Positions 53,571 through 62,874 of a DNA stretch of 64,000 nt are shown piece by piece. The stretch spans positions 3,485,501 to 3,549,500 of the forward strand of contig NZ_CP134050.1 of assembly GCF_031583145.1 (NCBI RefSeq). The letters run 5' to 3'. The first letter of the stretch is position 1. The number at the start of each line of letters is the position of its first letter. The notes below the pieces were generated by a model. It was not told where the DNA came from and did not search any database. It was given only the letters and a program-made list of their open reading frames with translations. Position numbers and translations under genes: made by a program. The DNA comes from Brevibacillus brevis. GTDB lineage: Bacteria; Bacillota; Bacilli; Brevibacillales; Brevibacillaceae.

Positions 53571-54980
53571 TTATTGTAATTTTTGAACACGATCGAACTG
53601 ACTGATGATATCTGTGACACGGACACCGAAGTTTTCGTCGATGACGACCACCTCTCCCTTGGCAATCAGCTTGTTGTTCACCAAGATGTCGACATGCTCA
53701 CCTGCCAGCTTGTCCAACTGTATAATTGATCCAGCGGACAAGTCAAGAATTTCCCTGATCAATTTCTTGGTGCGTCCGAGTTCGACTGTCACTTGCAGAG
53801 GAATGTCGAGAAGCAGGTTCAAGTTTTGCTCTTCCCCGGCCGCCATGGGCGCACCTCCAAGTGGTGCGAATTGTGCCGGTCTCACATTCGCTGGTTGTGC
53901 TGCCGGACCTCCAAAGTGCTGAGGAGTCGGCGACACGGGAGCTTGTGGATAGCCTTGCGGATACGGCGCATAGCCGGGCGGCATTGCATGCTGAGCGTAT
54001 GGATCCGGATACGCGGGCGGCTGTCCCGGGTACCCCATCGGCTGCCCGTAGCCAGGAGGTGCATAGCCCATTGGCGGCTGCCCGTAAGCAGGCTGTGGCG
54101 GATACCCCATCGGGGGCTGCTCGTACGCTGGCGCCTGTGCTTGTGGTGCTTGTGGTGCCTGTGGCTCGTATGCCGGCTCAGGCGGAGTTGGAGCAGCTGC
54201 AGCAGGTGCGGCAGAGTGTCCGATAGCAGGGATGCTCGGCATCTCGAGGACTTCGGCAGCAGCAGCCTCATCATCGGTACCTCCGACAAGTCGATCGATC
54301 ATCTTTTTCGCAAAGGACAGCGGCAAGAGCTGCATGATGTTGGAATCGATCAACTCTCCTTGCTCGCCGACCTTCAAGCGAAATGACACTTTTACCAGCG
54401 GACTGTCGTCATCCGAAAAGCTGTCTCCGCCCTTTCCTTGCGCCAAGTCCATCACATCAATGCCTGGAGGAGTGATGTTGATGAACTGGTTGAAGATGGT
54501 CGACATGGATGTTGCTGCAGAGCCCATCATCTGGTTCATCGCTTCCTGTACGGCGCTGATATGAAGCTCGGAAAGCTCAGTGTTATCCGGGCGTCCATCG
54601 CCTCCCATCATCAAGTCGGCGATGACGGCTGCGTCTTCCATTCGGATGACCAAAAGATTGATCCCTTTGAATCCGTCGGTGTACTCCACGTGTACCGCTA
54701 CATGGGGAATGGGAAACTCGTTCTCCAGCTCGTTTACACTTATGACGGAAACGGTCGGTGTGGTGATGTCTACCTTTTGGCTCAAGAGCGTAGACAGTGC
54801 AGTCGCTGCACTTCCGAACGAAATGTTACCGATTTCGCCGAGCGCGTCCTGCTCAAACGGGGAAAGATACTCGGCTACATCCTTGATTTCCGCCGAATCC
54901 GCTTCCTCTTCGTCTTCCACCAAGTTGTTCGCGCGGAGCAGCGCGTCAATTTCGTCTTGAGAAAGCATATCTCTACTCAT
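53571..54980 (-). CDS. fliY: Flagellar switch protein/CheY-P phosphatase FliY with long low-complexity linker
   Basis: 469 residues, longer than B. subtilis FliY. N-terminal CheY-P-binding peptide [11 protein letters not shown] (5-15); CheC-like middle domain with two sites, GEIGNISFG (Glu49, Asn52) and QEAMNQMMG (Glu145, Asn149); a Pro/Tyr/Gly/Gln/Ala-rich linker (~255-380) with repeats of PPMGY and YGQP type; C-terminal FliN/SpoA domain (~385-469, [22 protein letters not shown]). Forms the outer C-ring with FliM and FliG. ATG start overlaps fliM by eight bases. The linker explains most of the extra length. Confidence 0.96.
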   Translation of the reverse strand: MSRDMLSQDEIDALLRANNLVEDEEEADSAEIKDVAEYLSPFEQDALGEIGNISFGSAATALSTLLSQKVDITTPTVSVISVNELENEFPIPHVAVHVEYTDGFKGINLLVIRMEDAAVIADLMMGGDGRPDNTELSELHISAVQEAMNQMMGSAATSMSTIFNQFINITPPGIDVMDLAQGKGGDSFSDDDSPLVKVSFRLKVGEQGELIDSNIMQLLPLSFAKKMIDRLVGGTDDEAAAAEVLEMPSIPAIGHSAAPAAAAPTPPEPAYEPQAPQAPQAQAPAYEQPPMGYPPQPAYGQPPMGYAPPGYGQPMGYPGQPPAYPDPYAQHAMPPGYAPYPQGYPQAPVSPTPQHFGGPAAQPANVRPAQFAPLGGAPMAAGEEQNLNLLLDIPLQVTVELGRTKKLIREILDLSAGSIIQLDKLAGEHVDILVNNKLIAKGEVVVIDENFGVRVTDIISQFDRVQKLQ

Positions 54981-55968
54981 TGTGTTCCTCCCCCTCCTCT
55001 ATGACTTCATCAATCTGTACGGCCACTCGCCCTTTCATCGTTCCCGGCTGTCCGAGGAACTTCAGGTGATTGCCGATCTTGATTTTGAGTTTGCTGTCCA
55101 AAGATTGATCCAGCTGGATCACATCGCCTGTTTGAAGCTGGAGGAAGTCTCTAACCGAGATTGTCGCTGTTCCCATCTCCGCGATAATCGGCAGCTTCGC
55201 TGTCTTTACCCGTTCCTCCACACGCAGACGCTCTTCTTCATCACGCGTCTTCTTCTGTTTGGAGAACCAGTATTGTCCGGACAGCTTTGTCATGATCGGC
55301 TCGAGCACCACATGGGGCAGACACAAGTTAATCATGCCGGTCGTGTCCCCTATTTTGGTGCTGAATGAAATGACGACGACGATTTCATTGGGCGAGACGA
55401 TTTGCATGAATTGCGGGTTCATCTCCAGCCCTTCCTGATAAGGATCAAGCTCGATGATTTGCTTCCATGCCTCGTGGAACGTGTCCAGTGCTTTTCCGAA
55501 CACACGTTCCATCACCGTTGTTTCAATTTCCGTCAGGGCTCCCATTTTTTCCGGAATCGCCCCCTGCCCTCCGAGAAGACGATCGAGCATGGTGTAGGCG
55601 ATGTTGGGGTTCACTTCCAGCACCATGCGACCTTCCAGCGGCGGGGCTTCAAAGATATTGAGAATGGTCATCTTGGGTATGGAACGAATAAACTCGTCAT
55701 ACGGCAATTGGTCGACGGAGGCAACCGTAATTTGCACGAAGGTACGGAGCTGAGCGGAAAAATACGTCGTCAACAGCCTCGCGTAGTTTTCATGGATACG
55801 CGTCAGACCACGAATTTGGTCTTTCGAAAAACGCAGAGCTCGTTTAAAGTCATACACTTTTACTTTGCGCTCAGTCTCTTCTTTTTTCAGCTCATTGGCG
55901 TCCATCTCCCCTGAGGAGAGAGCAGCCAACAACGCATCAATCTCACTTTGTGAGAGAACCTCGGCCAT
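54973..55968 (-). CDS. fliM: Flagellar motor switch protein FliM
   Basis: 331 residues. N-terminal CheY-binding peptide [11 protein letters not shown] (4-14), middle CheC-like domain without phosphatase residues ([13 protein letters not shown]), C-terminal SpoA domain ([17 protein letters not shown]). ATG with AAGGAGG. Middle of the C-ring, between FliG and FliY. Confidence 0.97.
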   Translation of the reverse strand: MAEVLSQSEIDALLAALSSGEMDANELKKEETERKVKVYDFKRALRFSKDQIRGLTRIHENYARLLTTYFSAQLRTFVQITVASVDQLPYDEFIRSIPKMTILNIFEAPPLEGRMVLEVNPNIAYTMLDRLLGGQGAIPEKMGALTEIETTVMERVFGKALDTFHEAWKQIIELDPYQEGLEMNPQFMQIVSPNEIVVVISFSTKIGDTTGMINLCLPHVVLEPIMTKLSGQYWFSKQKKTRDEEERLRVEERVKTAKLPIIAEMGTATISVRDFLQLQTGDVIQLDQSLDSKLKIKIGNHLKFLGQPGTMKGRVAVQIDEVIEEGEEHNE

Positions 55969-56007
55969 ATGTCGTCACCTCCTTGCTATGTATACCTTCA
56001 TCGCTTC

Positions 56008-56463
56008 CTAGGACAAGACGCGCTTCGTCGTCACCACTTGCACGATTTTGCCATCTTGCATCAGGGAGCTGACCTCATTCATGATTTTAGCTTCCAGCTT
56101 GTTTACGCCTTCCGTGCCTTTGATGTCTTCCGGCGTCAACCCTGCCAATGTTTTGATGATCACCTGGTTTACCTGCGGCAAGCGTTGCTCCAGCTCCGCT
56201 TTTGACTTCGAGCTATCCGCTGTGATGGTAAAGCGTACGATCATGTAGTTGTTTGTCAGCAAATTGGTGGTAATTTCCCCGGTATCTACCGAGTACTCCT
56301 GCATTTCCTTTGCAGAAAGTGGTTCCAGTTGCTCTTCTGCGCCGCTTGCCGACTGTGCGGCCGGGGATAGATACGTTTGCCAAAGCACGAACGAAATAAC
56401 TCCCAGAAGCGAAATCGCGATGATAATAATGAGAGCCATGTTAAACAAACGATTTTGAAACAT
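56008..56463 (-). CDS. fliL: Flagellar basal body-associated protein FliL
   Basis: 151 residues: one transmembrane helix (~9-28, ALIIIIAISLLGVISFVLW) and an extracellular stomatin-like domain (NLLTNNYMIVRFTITAD). Surrounds and supports stator units. ATG, 14 bases after flbD. Confidence 0.93.
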   Translation of the reverse strand: MFQNRLFNMALIIIIAISLLGVISFVLWQTYLSPAAQSASGAEEQLEPLSAKEMQEYSVDTGEITTNLLTNNYMIVRFTITADSSKSKAELEQRLPQVNQVIIKTLAGLTPEDIKGTEGVNKLEAKIMNEVSSLMQDGKIVQVVTTKRVLS

Positions 56464-56477
56464 CGCAAAGCCTCCCG

Positions 56478-56699
56478 CTATTCATTTGCGTCGTCCGGCA
56501 ATTTTGGTGCGGTGCGTGCCGGATGAACATTTTGATAAAAGGCTTGGACACGTTCAGCGATCGATTCCGCTGAATCCTGGACGATGTATTTCCTGTCGTT
56601 GAACAGGGTAATCACCGTATCGGGAGTAGCCTCTACCGTCTCGATATGCGTGATGTTCAGATAAAACGTGGCGCCGTTAAATCGCGTCAATTTGATCAT
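56478..56699 (-). CDS. swrD: FlbD/SwrD-family flagellar protein
   Basis: 73 residues, the short FlbD family: MIKLTRFNGATFYLNITHIETVEATPDTVI (cited in part) and DRKYIVQDSAESI. In B. subtilis SwrD (YlzI) raises flagellar torque, presumably through the stators. It lies between flgE and fliL in both. Confidence 0.92.
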   Translation of the reverse strand: MIKLTRFNGATFYLNITHIETVEATPDTVITLFNDRKYIVQDSAESIAERVQAFYQNVHPARTAPKLPDDANE

Positions 56700-56725
56700 C
56701 GGCTGCTCCTTTCGGGCGAGAGGGC

Positions 56726-56748
56726 GGGGAAGGACTGTCTCCTTCCCC
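56726..56748 (-). other. Intercistronic hairpin between flgE and swrD
   Basis: GGGGAAGGA / TCCTTCCCC, nine perfect base pairs with a 5-base loop, 20 bases past the flgE stop. No U-tract follows. It could block 3'-5' decay of the hook message. Confidence 0.6.
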
Positions 56749-56768
56749 TAGCTCACCCTTTTAGCCAT

Positions 56769-57593
56769 TTAGCGTTTCAGGTTGACCAATTCTTCCAACA
56801 CCGTGTCGGAGGTGGTGATGATGCGGGAGTTGGCCTGGAAGCCGCGCTGCGCCACGATCATTTCCGTGAACTCCTCGGACAGGTCTACGTTGGACATTTC
56901 CAGCTGACCTGCAATGATGTTCGCCTTGATGTTGGCATCCGTCGGTTCGAGTGGCGTATATGGATCTCCACCGTTTACGTCGCCCGCATTGAGCGTGTAT
57001 TCATACAGGGAGTTGCCCACTTTTTTCAAGCCGCCAGGGTTGTTGAAGCTCATCATCCCGAGCGTCGCGATTTCTTCCTGCGTGCCGTCAGGTGTGACAC
57101 CGATGACCTTTCCGTCCTGTCCGATCGAATAAGACGTGTACGCATCGCGGCTGATGGTAATCGCTCCGCCGCCGGCAGCCTGTACGACCATTCCTTGCGG
57201 GTTGACGAGCGTCCCGTTGCTATCACGGGTAAAGTTGCCCGCACGCGTGAAGTAGGTCAGACCGTCGTCACCGTCTTTTACGACGAAGAATCCGTCGCCC
57301 TCGATGGACAAGTCCGTGGGCAGATTCGTCGTCATCGGGCTGCCTGCGTTAAACACGGTATCGATGGAACCGATTTTCGAACCCAGTCCGATCTGCGTCG
57401 GGTTCGTACCACCTTTACCGCCATCTGACGGTGCACTTGCGCCCTGGATGTTTTGGCTCAAAATATCCTGAAACATGACACGGCCCTTTTTAAAGCCAAC
57501 GGTATTCACGTTTGCGATGTTGTTTCCGATGACGTCCAGTTTCGTCTGAAAACCGCGCAAACCGGAAATACCCGAGTACATGGAACGAAGCAT
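56769..57593 (-). CDS. flgE: Flagellar hook protein FlgE
   Basis: 274 residues. N-terminal rod/hook signature LRSMYSGISGLRGFQTKLDVIGNNIANVNTVGFKKG (cited in overlapping parts; residues 2-37), a middle FlgE/F/G domain with LSIEGDGFFVVKDG, and the C-terminal heptad helix (NVDLSEEFTEMIVAQRGFQAN). Length and place (between the FliK block and swrD) match B. subtilis FlgE, though annotation pipelines often call it FlgG. Gene is flanked by perfect hairpins at 57626-57653 and 56726-56748. ATG with AGAGGAGG. Confidence 0.93.
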   Translation of the reverse strand: MLRSMYSGISGLRGFQTKLDVIGNNIANVNTVGFKKGRVMFQDILSQNIQGASAPSDGGKGGTNPTQIGLGSKIGSIDTVFNAGSPMTTNLPTDLSIEGDGFFVVKDGDDGLTYFTRAGNFTRDSNGTLVNPQGMVVQAAGGGAITISRDAYTSYSIGQDGKVIGVTPDGTQEEIATLGMMSFNNPGGLKKVGNSLYEYTLNAGDVNGGDPYTPLEPTDANIKANIIAGQLEMSNVDLSEEFTEMIVAQRGFQANSRIITTSDTVLEELVNLKR

Positions 57594-57625
57594 ATTCTAT
57601 TTCCTCCTCTGCTTGATCGTAAGTT

Positions 57626-57653
57626 GCGATTACCTCCGTCGATCGGTAATCGC
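57626..57653 (-). other. Intercistronic hairpin upstream of flgE
   Basis: GCGATTACC / GGTAATCGC, nine perfect base pairs with a 10-base loop, in the 96-base gap ahead of flgE; the palindrome CCTCGCGCGAGG lies just upstream. The ribosome site of flgE (AGAGGAGG) is outside the stem. It may be a processing or 5'-stabilising element. Confidence 0.6.
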
Positions 57654-57689
57654 GGGGCTTCCTCGCGCGAGGTCCAGCCCGCCGCTTCA

Positions 57690-58073
57690 CTATACGAAGA
57701 TCGCACTGTCGATGTTGGTAAACACATTGTCTTTCATGCTTCCGTCATCTACTGCAGTAATGATCTTGCGATTTACGATACTGACGACGTAGGCCACATT
57801 GTCCATCAAAATGAGGGATTCTCTGGCCCCTTTCGTAGCCGCCTTCTTCACGGCTGACTCCAGACGGTCCATTTGCGCGGCATCAAGTGTGATTCCCCGT
57901 TCCTTCAGCCGGTTCGCTGCGTGCTGGCTGAAGCTGAGTGGCTGCGCTTTGCTAGTTGTGCCAAGCGATTCCGTCAGATATTGCTGGAACGGTATGCCGC
58001 TAGCTCTGGCGGTCTGGGCAGTCGGATTCGTTCTCGGAGGGAAGTAGGTTTGCGACACACGAATGGGATTCAT
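57690..58073 (-). CDS. Flagellar operon protein (TIGR02530 type)
   Basis: 127 residues. N-terminal Ser/Pro/Thr-rich stretch, then the conserved core FSQHAANRLKERGITL and ESLILMDNVAYVVSIVNRKIITAVD, ending near SAIFV. This family occurs between fliK/flgD and flgE in Firmicutes and has no proven role; a hook-assembly or regulatory function is usual guesswork. ATG with GGAGGG upstream, 24 bases after fliK. In B. subtilis flgD occupies roughly this place. Confidence 0.85.
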   Translation of the reverse strand: MNPIRVSQTYFPPRTNPTAQTARASGIPFQQYLTESLGTTSKAQPLSFSQHAANRLKERGITLDAAQMDRLESAVKKAATKGARESLILMDNVAYVVSIVNRKIITAVDDGSMKDNVFTNIDSAIFV

Positions 58074-58097
58074 CGCGGCTCCTCCTTTTTTCCGTCC

Positions 58098-59312
58098 CTA
58101 GACGATATCGCCTATGCCCTGTGCGGTCTCCCGCAGGCGATTCCATAACGATTCTGTCGATTCCGTGTTGTCAACCAAAGCGTCCAGTGCAAATTCCTGA
58201 TCTTGCTGCTGTTCCGCTTCCCGCTTGTTCTCTTGCTGTTGTCTCGCTTGATCCCGTTGTCCTTGGAAGCTAAATGCTGTTTCCTGCTGCTGGCTTACTT
58301 CCAAACGGTCAACCTGCAAGCCTTGTTGAGCCAGCGCAGCTCGGAGTTGCGGCAGCTGATTGTCTAATAAATCCTTGCCAGCCTGCGTCTCTGCGGAGAA
58401 GTGGGCCGTAATGACTCCGTTATGCGACTTGATGGTCACATCAACTTGGCCCAACGACTGCGGATTCAGGATCAGCTTTGCTTCGTGAACGCCCTCTACC
58501 TGCGACAGCTTCATCTGCTTCACGAAAATTTGGGTGACCTGCTGCGTTACCTGGCTCGCATGTACCTGATGAGCCGGGACGGAGGGTTGCGGGAGGGTCT
58601 GGTTGGTTTGCTGCGGGGTCGGTGTTGCGACCGTCCCTTGCGCATTGGCAAACGGCTGACTGCTCTCCTCGTTTCCATTCTGATTGGACAAGCCTGAGCC
58701 TTGCAATGAAGGCTGTACGGTTTGAGATGGAATGCCGGCTTCGGCCTTGTACGCCGACAAGCCTTGGTGGAAACGCAGTGGCTGGACACTTTTTTCGAGC
58801 TCCGGTTGAACTTGCGGTCCCCCGGTCACTTCCGAACGGGCAAGCAACGGGCTCTTCTTCCCAGTCTCCTGGGATCCTTTTTGGTTTTTCAGGGCCTCGA
58901 GCAGTTCCGCGAGCTTTTCCATTTCGGCGGAAGCGGGTTCCCCCTCGCTCAGCTTGGTCATCAGTTGCTTCCAGTCTTCCTGAATCCCAGGAAATTGGCT
59001 TTGTGCTTTTTGAAGCAGCTGATCGACCGCCCCTGCCTTGTCCTCCAACGCAGCTCCCAGTTCTTGCGGCAGCTGCTCTCCGGACGAAAGCATCTGTGCG
59101 AGCAAGGCCATCAGCTCCTGCAGGGCATCCATATCGTCTTCGCTAAGCCCTTCCGGAGCAAGCGTTGCATCGGGATCCGGCAAGGATTGCAAGGCCTGAA
59201 TCATCTGCATCGAGAACAGATCTCCAAGTCCTGCGCCTCCTGTCGCCGTACCGGCAGTCGCAGTCGCGCCACTTCCCACACCGACCGAAGTCGTCACACT
59301 TGCTACATTCAT
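58098..59312 (-). CDS. fliK: Flagellar hook-length control protein FliK
   Basis: 404 residues from the ATG at 59312 with GGGAGG eight bases upstream; a GTG three codons earlier overlaps that site. The N-terminal two-thirds is Gln/Ser/Pro-rich and low in hydrophobics, as expected of an exported ruler. The C-terminal switch domain (~265-350) has LILNPQSLGQVDVTI and LRAALAQQGLQVDRLEV, then a very Gln-rich tail (RQQQENKREAEQQQ). Signals FlhB to stop hook export. Confidence 0.93.
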   Translation of the reverse strand: MNVASVTTSVGVGSGATATAGTATGGAGLGDLFSMQMIQALQSLPDPDATLAPEGLSEDDMDALQELMALLAQMLSSGEQLPQELGAALEDKAGAVDQLLQKAQSQFPGIQEDWKQLMTKLSEGEPASAEMEKLAELLEALKNQKGSQETGKKSPLLARSEVTGGPQVQPELEKSVQPLRFHQGLSAYKAEAGIPSQTVQPSLQGSGLSNQNGNEESSQPFANAQGTVATPTPQQTNQTLPQPSVPAHQVHASQVTQQVTQIFVKQMKLSQVEGVHEAKLILNPQSLGQVDVTIKSHNGVITAHFSAETQAGKDLLDNQLPQLRAALAQQGLQVDRLEVSQQQETAFSFQGQRDQARQQQENKREAEQQQDQEFALDALVDNTESTESLWNRLRETAQGIGDIV

Positions 59313-59376
59313 CTCGTTCACCTCCCTAATTGGTTTCGTTGCTATGTAAACGACAAGAGATCAGTTTCCCAATCTG

Positions 59377-60288
59377 TTATCGAAGCAACTCCTCGGTAAT
59401 GCGGGCCGCCAGGTTGTCGTCTTTCTTCTTGTCGTCCTGGGCGATCGCGGCGAGAGTCTGCGCCCGTTTATCATCGGGCATGTCCGACAGAATCGAGAGT
59501 GCTCTCGACTTGTTTGTCTGCATCAGGGAACGAATGACGGCGGCCGAGTCTGCTGCAGGCATTTGTGCAAATGAATTGACCAATGATTCCTTTGTATTGC
59601 TGCTTCCCGCAGCATCGTTGCGCGTCGCGCTCAGCGCCTTCGTCAATACTTGCACACGTTCTTGCAGCGCAGCGATGTCATCGTCCTTGTTTACGACCGA
59701 ATCTTTCAGCATGATCGAAATATCTGCCGCTTTCTTCGGATCCATTTTCGCCAAAATATCGGCTCTCTGGTTTGGCTTCATCTTGGTCATGACGGTGACG
59801 GCTTCGTCCAGACTGAGGTTTTCGATGATTGCCGCAGCACTCTTGGGAGCCATCGTGGTGTACACCTTGGCCAAATCCGCAAATTGCTGCTGACGTTCCT
59901 CTTCCGAAGCGCGCTTGTCCTCCATCATCTTTTTGAGGTCTTCCACTTGTTTTTCCAGCGCCTGGATGGTCGCTTCCTTCTTCGCCGTTTCTTCTTTTAA
60001 TGAAGAAATGGCTTGCTCACTTTTCGCGCGATCATTTTGCAGGGTGGACAACTGTTTGGTTACCTCTTCTTTTGGATCAGTGCCAGGAGCCGCCGCATAT
60101 TCGTCCGGGACTAGCTTTTCCACGTACGGTATGGATTTGGCCCAATGCAGAACATTCCCCAGCACATTGACCCCTAGCAGGCTGAGGAGCACACCGCCTA
60201 GGAGGCAGGCAAACAGTGCAGGAATCACGATCATGTAAAAAAACCATTCCCACCTGCCGTACTCCCGTTCTTCTTGGATTTCTTCCAT
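59377..60288 (-). CDS. ylxF: YlxF, MotE/MgtE-N-like flagellar protein
   Basis: 303 residues. Membrane helix at ~15-42, a coiled coil (~75-130, SSLKEETAKKEATIQALEKQ), and an MgtE-N-type helical domain (YTTMAPKSAAAIIENLSLDEAV, ADILAKMDPKKAADI). Related to MotE, a stator chaperone in some bacteria. Between fliJ and fliK as in B. subtilis. ATG with GGGAGG. Confidence 0.92.
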   Translation of the reverse strand: MEEIQEEREYGRWEWFFYMIVIPALFACLLGGVLLSLLGVNVLGNVLHWAKSIPYVEKLVPDEYAAAPGTDPKEEVTKQLSTLQNDRAKSEQAISSLKEETAKKEATIQALEKQVEDLKKMMEDKRASEEERQQQFADLAKVYTTMAPKSAAAIIENLSLDEAVTVMTKMKPNQRADILAKMDPKKAADISIMLKDSVVNKDDDIAALQERVQVLTKALSATRNDAAGSSNTKESLVNSFAQMPAADSAAVIRSLMQTNKSRALSILSDMPDDKRAQTLAAIAQDDKKKDDNLAARITEELLR

Positions 60289-60300
60289 CTGGTACCTCCC

Positions 60301-60747
60301 TCAGTTGCTTCGCCGAAGATAGAGCTGCGTGCCAATCTCGTCCAACTCTTTTTGTTCCTTGATCTTTTCCGTCTCAAGGTACTGTGCGAGCGAGCGCTCC
60401 CGCAGGCGCTGCCATAACTGAGACTCCTTCATTCTTTCCGTCAACCTGGACTGGCAGCGCTCCACATCCTGTTCGCACCCGCGCAGCGTCCTCTTTTGAC
60501 TGGCAATCGAACGTTCTACCGACAGCTTGTACTGATTGATCGAGAGAAGCTGTGCCGCGCTGCATGTTTGAGCCTGTGCTTCCTGAAGAAGCAGCGACAT
60601 TTCGTCGCGCTGTTCATGCAAACGGTGCAGCTTCCATTCCTCTTCGTTTTTCCGCTGAACCGACTTGCCGAATGCCCACTCCGCCTGTTCCTTCTCCTTC
60701 TCTTTCAAATCCAGAACTTTTTGGAGATGAAACTGGAACACTTTCAC
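60301..60747 (-). CDS. fliJ: Flagellar export chaperone FliJ
   Basis: 148 residues, almost wholly antiparallel coiled coil: FQFHLQKVLDLKEKEKEQAE at the start. Stalk of the FliI ATPase ring and carrier of export chaperones. GTG start with GGGGGAG nine bases upstream; one base after fliI. Confidence 0.94.
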   Translation of the reverse strand: MKVFQFHLQKVLDLKEKEKEQAEWAFGKSVQRKNEEEWKLHRLHEQRDEMSLLLQEAQAQTCSAAQLLSINQYKLSVERSIASQKRTLRGCEQDVERCQSRLTERMKESQLWQRLRERSLAQYLETEKIKEQKELDEIGTQLYLRRSN

Positions 60748-60748
60748 G

Positions 60749-62068
60749 TTAGTTCACTCCCCCGAAATTCGCGGTCAACGCTTTGATAGCACTTTGCAAC
60801 GTAGATGACTCGTGCGTACCCTGTGCCGTAAAATCGCGGATGACGTCCCTGTAGCGAATCGCAGCGTCGATCTCCCGGTTCGTCCCCGGTTTGTAGGCTC
60901 CGATGTTGATCAGGTCCTCTGCTTCCGTGTAGGTGGCCAGATGCTTTTTCAACTGACGGGCCGCTTCCAGATGGCTGTCGCTTACGATCTCCGTCATGAC
61001 CCGGCTTACGCTGGCGAGTACATCAATCGCAGGAAAATGTCCTTTTTGCGCAATTTTCCGGTCCAAAACGATGTGTCCGTCCAGAATCCCGCGAACCGCA
61101 TCGGCGATCGGGTCGTTCATGTCATCCGAATCTACGAGCACGGTGTAAAAGGCGGTAATGCTACCGCGATCCGCTGTACCCGCCCGCTCCATCAGCCTCG
61201 GCAGCAATGCAAAAACGGACGGAGTGTACCCACGGGTTGCAGGGGGCTCACCAATGGCCAGCCCGACTTCCCTTTGGGCCATGGCAAAACGGGTGACGGA
61301 ATCCATCATCAGCATGACGTTCATGCCGCGATCACGGAAATACTCAGCGATTGACGTGGCAATCATGGCGCCTTTGATCCGGATCATGGCGGGCTGGTCC
61401 GATGTGGCTACGACGACAACGGATTTCTTTAATCCTTCTTCCCCCAGATCCCTTTCAATAAACTCCATGACCTCCCGACCGCGTTCCCCGATCAATCCGA
61501 TCACATTGATATCTGCCGTCGTATTGCGCGCGATCATTCCCATCAAGGTACTCTTTCCGACACCGGATCCGGCGAAGATACCTACGCGTTGGCCTTTCCC
61601 GATGGTCAGCAGTCCGTCGATGGCTCGGACACCTACGCTCAACGCTTCTTGAATTCGCGGGCGCAAAATCGGATTGGGCGGCAGGTTGTTCGTCGGAAAG
61701 GAGGTCAGTCCCACTGGCAGTGTGCCTTGAAACGGCCGCCCCAGTCCGTCCAAGACGGAGCCGAGCATTTCAGGACCGACCTTGACTTCCAGCGAACGCC
61801 CCGTCGCGACGACATCGCACCCCGGGCCGATCGCCTCGAGCTCGCCAAGCGGCATGAGCAGTACCTTGTTTTCTCGGAACCCGACTACTTCTGCGATGAT
61901 CGGCTCGCGGCTGTTGCTTGGAAACAGGTGGCAAATTTCCCCGAGCTTGACTTCGGGGCCTTGCGACTCGATTGTCAGTCCGACGACTTGCGTGACCTTT
62001 CCATTCACACGCATCGGATCGAGCCCGAGCAAGGCGTGTTTGTATTTGGACAGATCGAGAATGCTCAT
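60749..62068 (-). CDS. fliI: Flagellum-specific ATPase FliI
   Basis: 439 residues, F1-beta-like. Walker A GSGVGKST (167-174), Walker B VMLMMDSVTRFA, and the type III-specific EPPATRGYTPSVFALLP. Unfolds and feeds substrates to the export gate. ATG overlaps the fliH stop by four bases. Confidence 0.97.
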   Translation of the reverse strand: MSILDLSKYKHALLGLDPMRVNGKVTQVVGLTIESQGPEVKLGEICHLFPSNSREPIIAEVVGFRENKVLLMPLGELEAIGPGCDVVATGRSLEVKVGPEMLGSVLDGLGRPFQGTLPVGLTSFPTNNLPPNPILRPRIQEALSVGVRAIDGLLTIGKGQRVGIFAGSGVGKSTLMGMIARNTTADINVIGLIGERGREVMEFIERDLGEEGLKKSVVVVATSDQPAMIRIKGAMIATSIAEYFRDRGMNVMLMMDSVTRFAMAQREVGLAIGEPPATRGYTPSVFALLPRLMERAGTADRGSITAFYTVLVDSDDMNDPIADAVRGILDGHIVLDRKIAQKGHFPAIDVLASVSRVMTEIVSDSHLEAARQLKKHLATYTEAEDLINIGAYKPGTNREIDAAIRYRDVIRDFTAQGTHESSTLQSAIKALTANFGGVN

Positions 62069-62874
62069 GGCGCTTCACTTCCTCGCGCGATTTCAAGCAG
62101 TGCCTGCCTGATTTCCGTCAATTGCGTATCAATGCGTGCATCGACGCTTCCGAGAGGGGTGCGAATGACACATCCGTCATCTTGTACGGTGTAGTCCGGG
62201 TAAATCGAAAGCTCCGCTTGGCCATCCAGCAGCTCAAGCAACTGCGCCCGATGTTCTTGTACGAAGTCAAAATGTTTGTGATTGACGCATACCGTGATGT
62301 GTCCGTGGACTCTCGAGCGGCTCATCACTCGCTTCACGATTTCCAGGACCTTCTCCGGTGCCTGTGCCAGCTCTGCCGCAATCACTTTTTTCGCCACCTC
62401 GATGCTGAGCTCCACCAGGAACGGCTCCGCTTCCGCTACAATGCGCTGTTTTTCAGCAAACGCACTCTCCAACACCGTGCGGGCTTGTCCAACAGCATTC
62501 GATTCTTCCTCGTATGCCTGCTGCTTCCCCGCTTCATAGCCAGCCAGATGTCCTGCGCTAGACGCTTCTTCGTGAACGTTTTGAAACAGTGTTTCTGCTT
62601 CTGTGCGCTTTTGTTCCCACCACAGCTCGACCTCCTGCATCGCCTGACGCCTGATCTCCTCGGCCTGCTGGGCTGCCTGCTGCAATATTTTTTGAGCGGA
62701 TTCTTCCGCGTCCCGTATGATGTTTTGCGCTTCTTCCTCAGCCGCGCTTAAAATTTTTTGATTTTCTTGCAACCTTTCCGGATCAACTTCCGTCTTTAGT
62801 GGTACAGGTGTCACAGAAAGGAGCACGGAATCGTCAGAAGGCTGATAAAAAGAGGCTTTGATGATTCTAGACAA
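62065..62874 (-). CDS. fliH: Flagellar export ATPase regulator FliH
   Basis: 269 residues from a TTG at 62874 (AGGAG nine bases upstream), giving MSRIIKASFYQP. An ATG three codons earlier sits too close to the site, and a GTG further up lies inside fliG. N-terminal segment, then a long Glu/Gln/Ala coiled coil (~45-120) and a C-terminal V-type ATPase subunit E-like domain (VELSIEVAKKVIAAELAQ). Holds FliI in check and tethers it to the C-ring. Overlaps fliG by eight bases. Confidence 0.93.
   Translation of the reverse strand: MSRIIKASFYQPSDDSVLLSVTPVPLKTEVDPERLQENQKILSAAEEEAQNIIRDAEESAQKILQQAAQQAEEIRRQAMQEVELWWEQKRTEAETLFQNVHEEASSAGHLAGYEAGKQQAYEEESNAVGQARTVLESAFAEKQRIVAEAEPFLVELSIEVAKKVIAAELAQAPEKVLEIVKRVMSRSRVHGHITVCVNHKHFDFVQEHRAQLLELLDGQAELSIYPDYTVQDDGCVIRTPLGSVDARIDTQLTEIRQALLEIARGSEAP

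Noticed and set aside
54000..54180. Short tandem DNA repeats resembling an array
   Set aside because: They are codon repeats of the Pro/Tyr/Gly linker in fliY, in frame, with no constant repeat/spacer spacing; not CRISPR.
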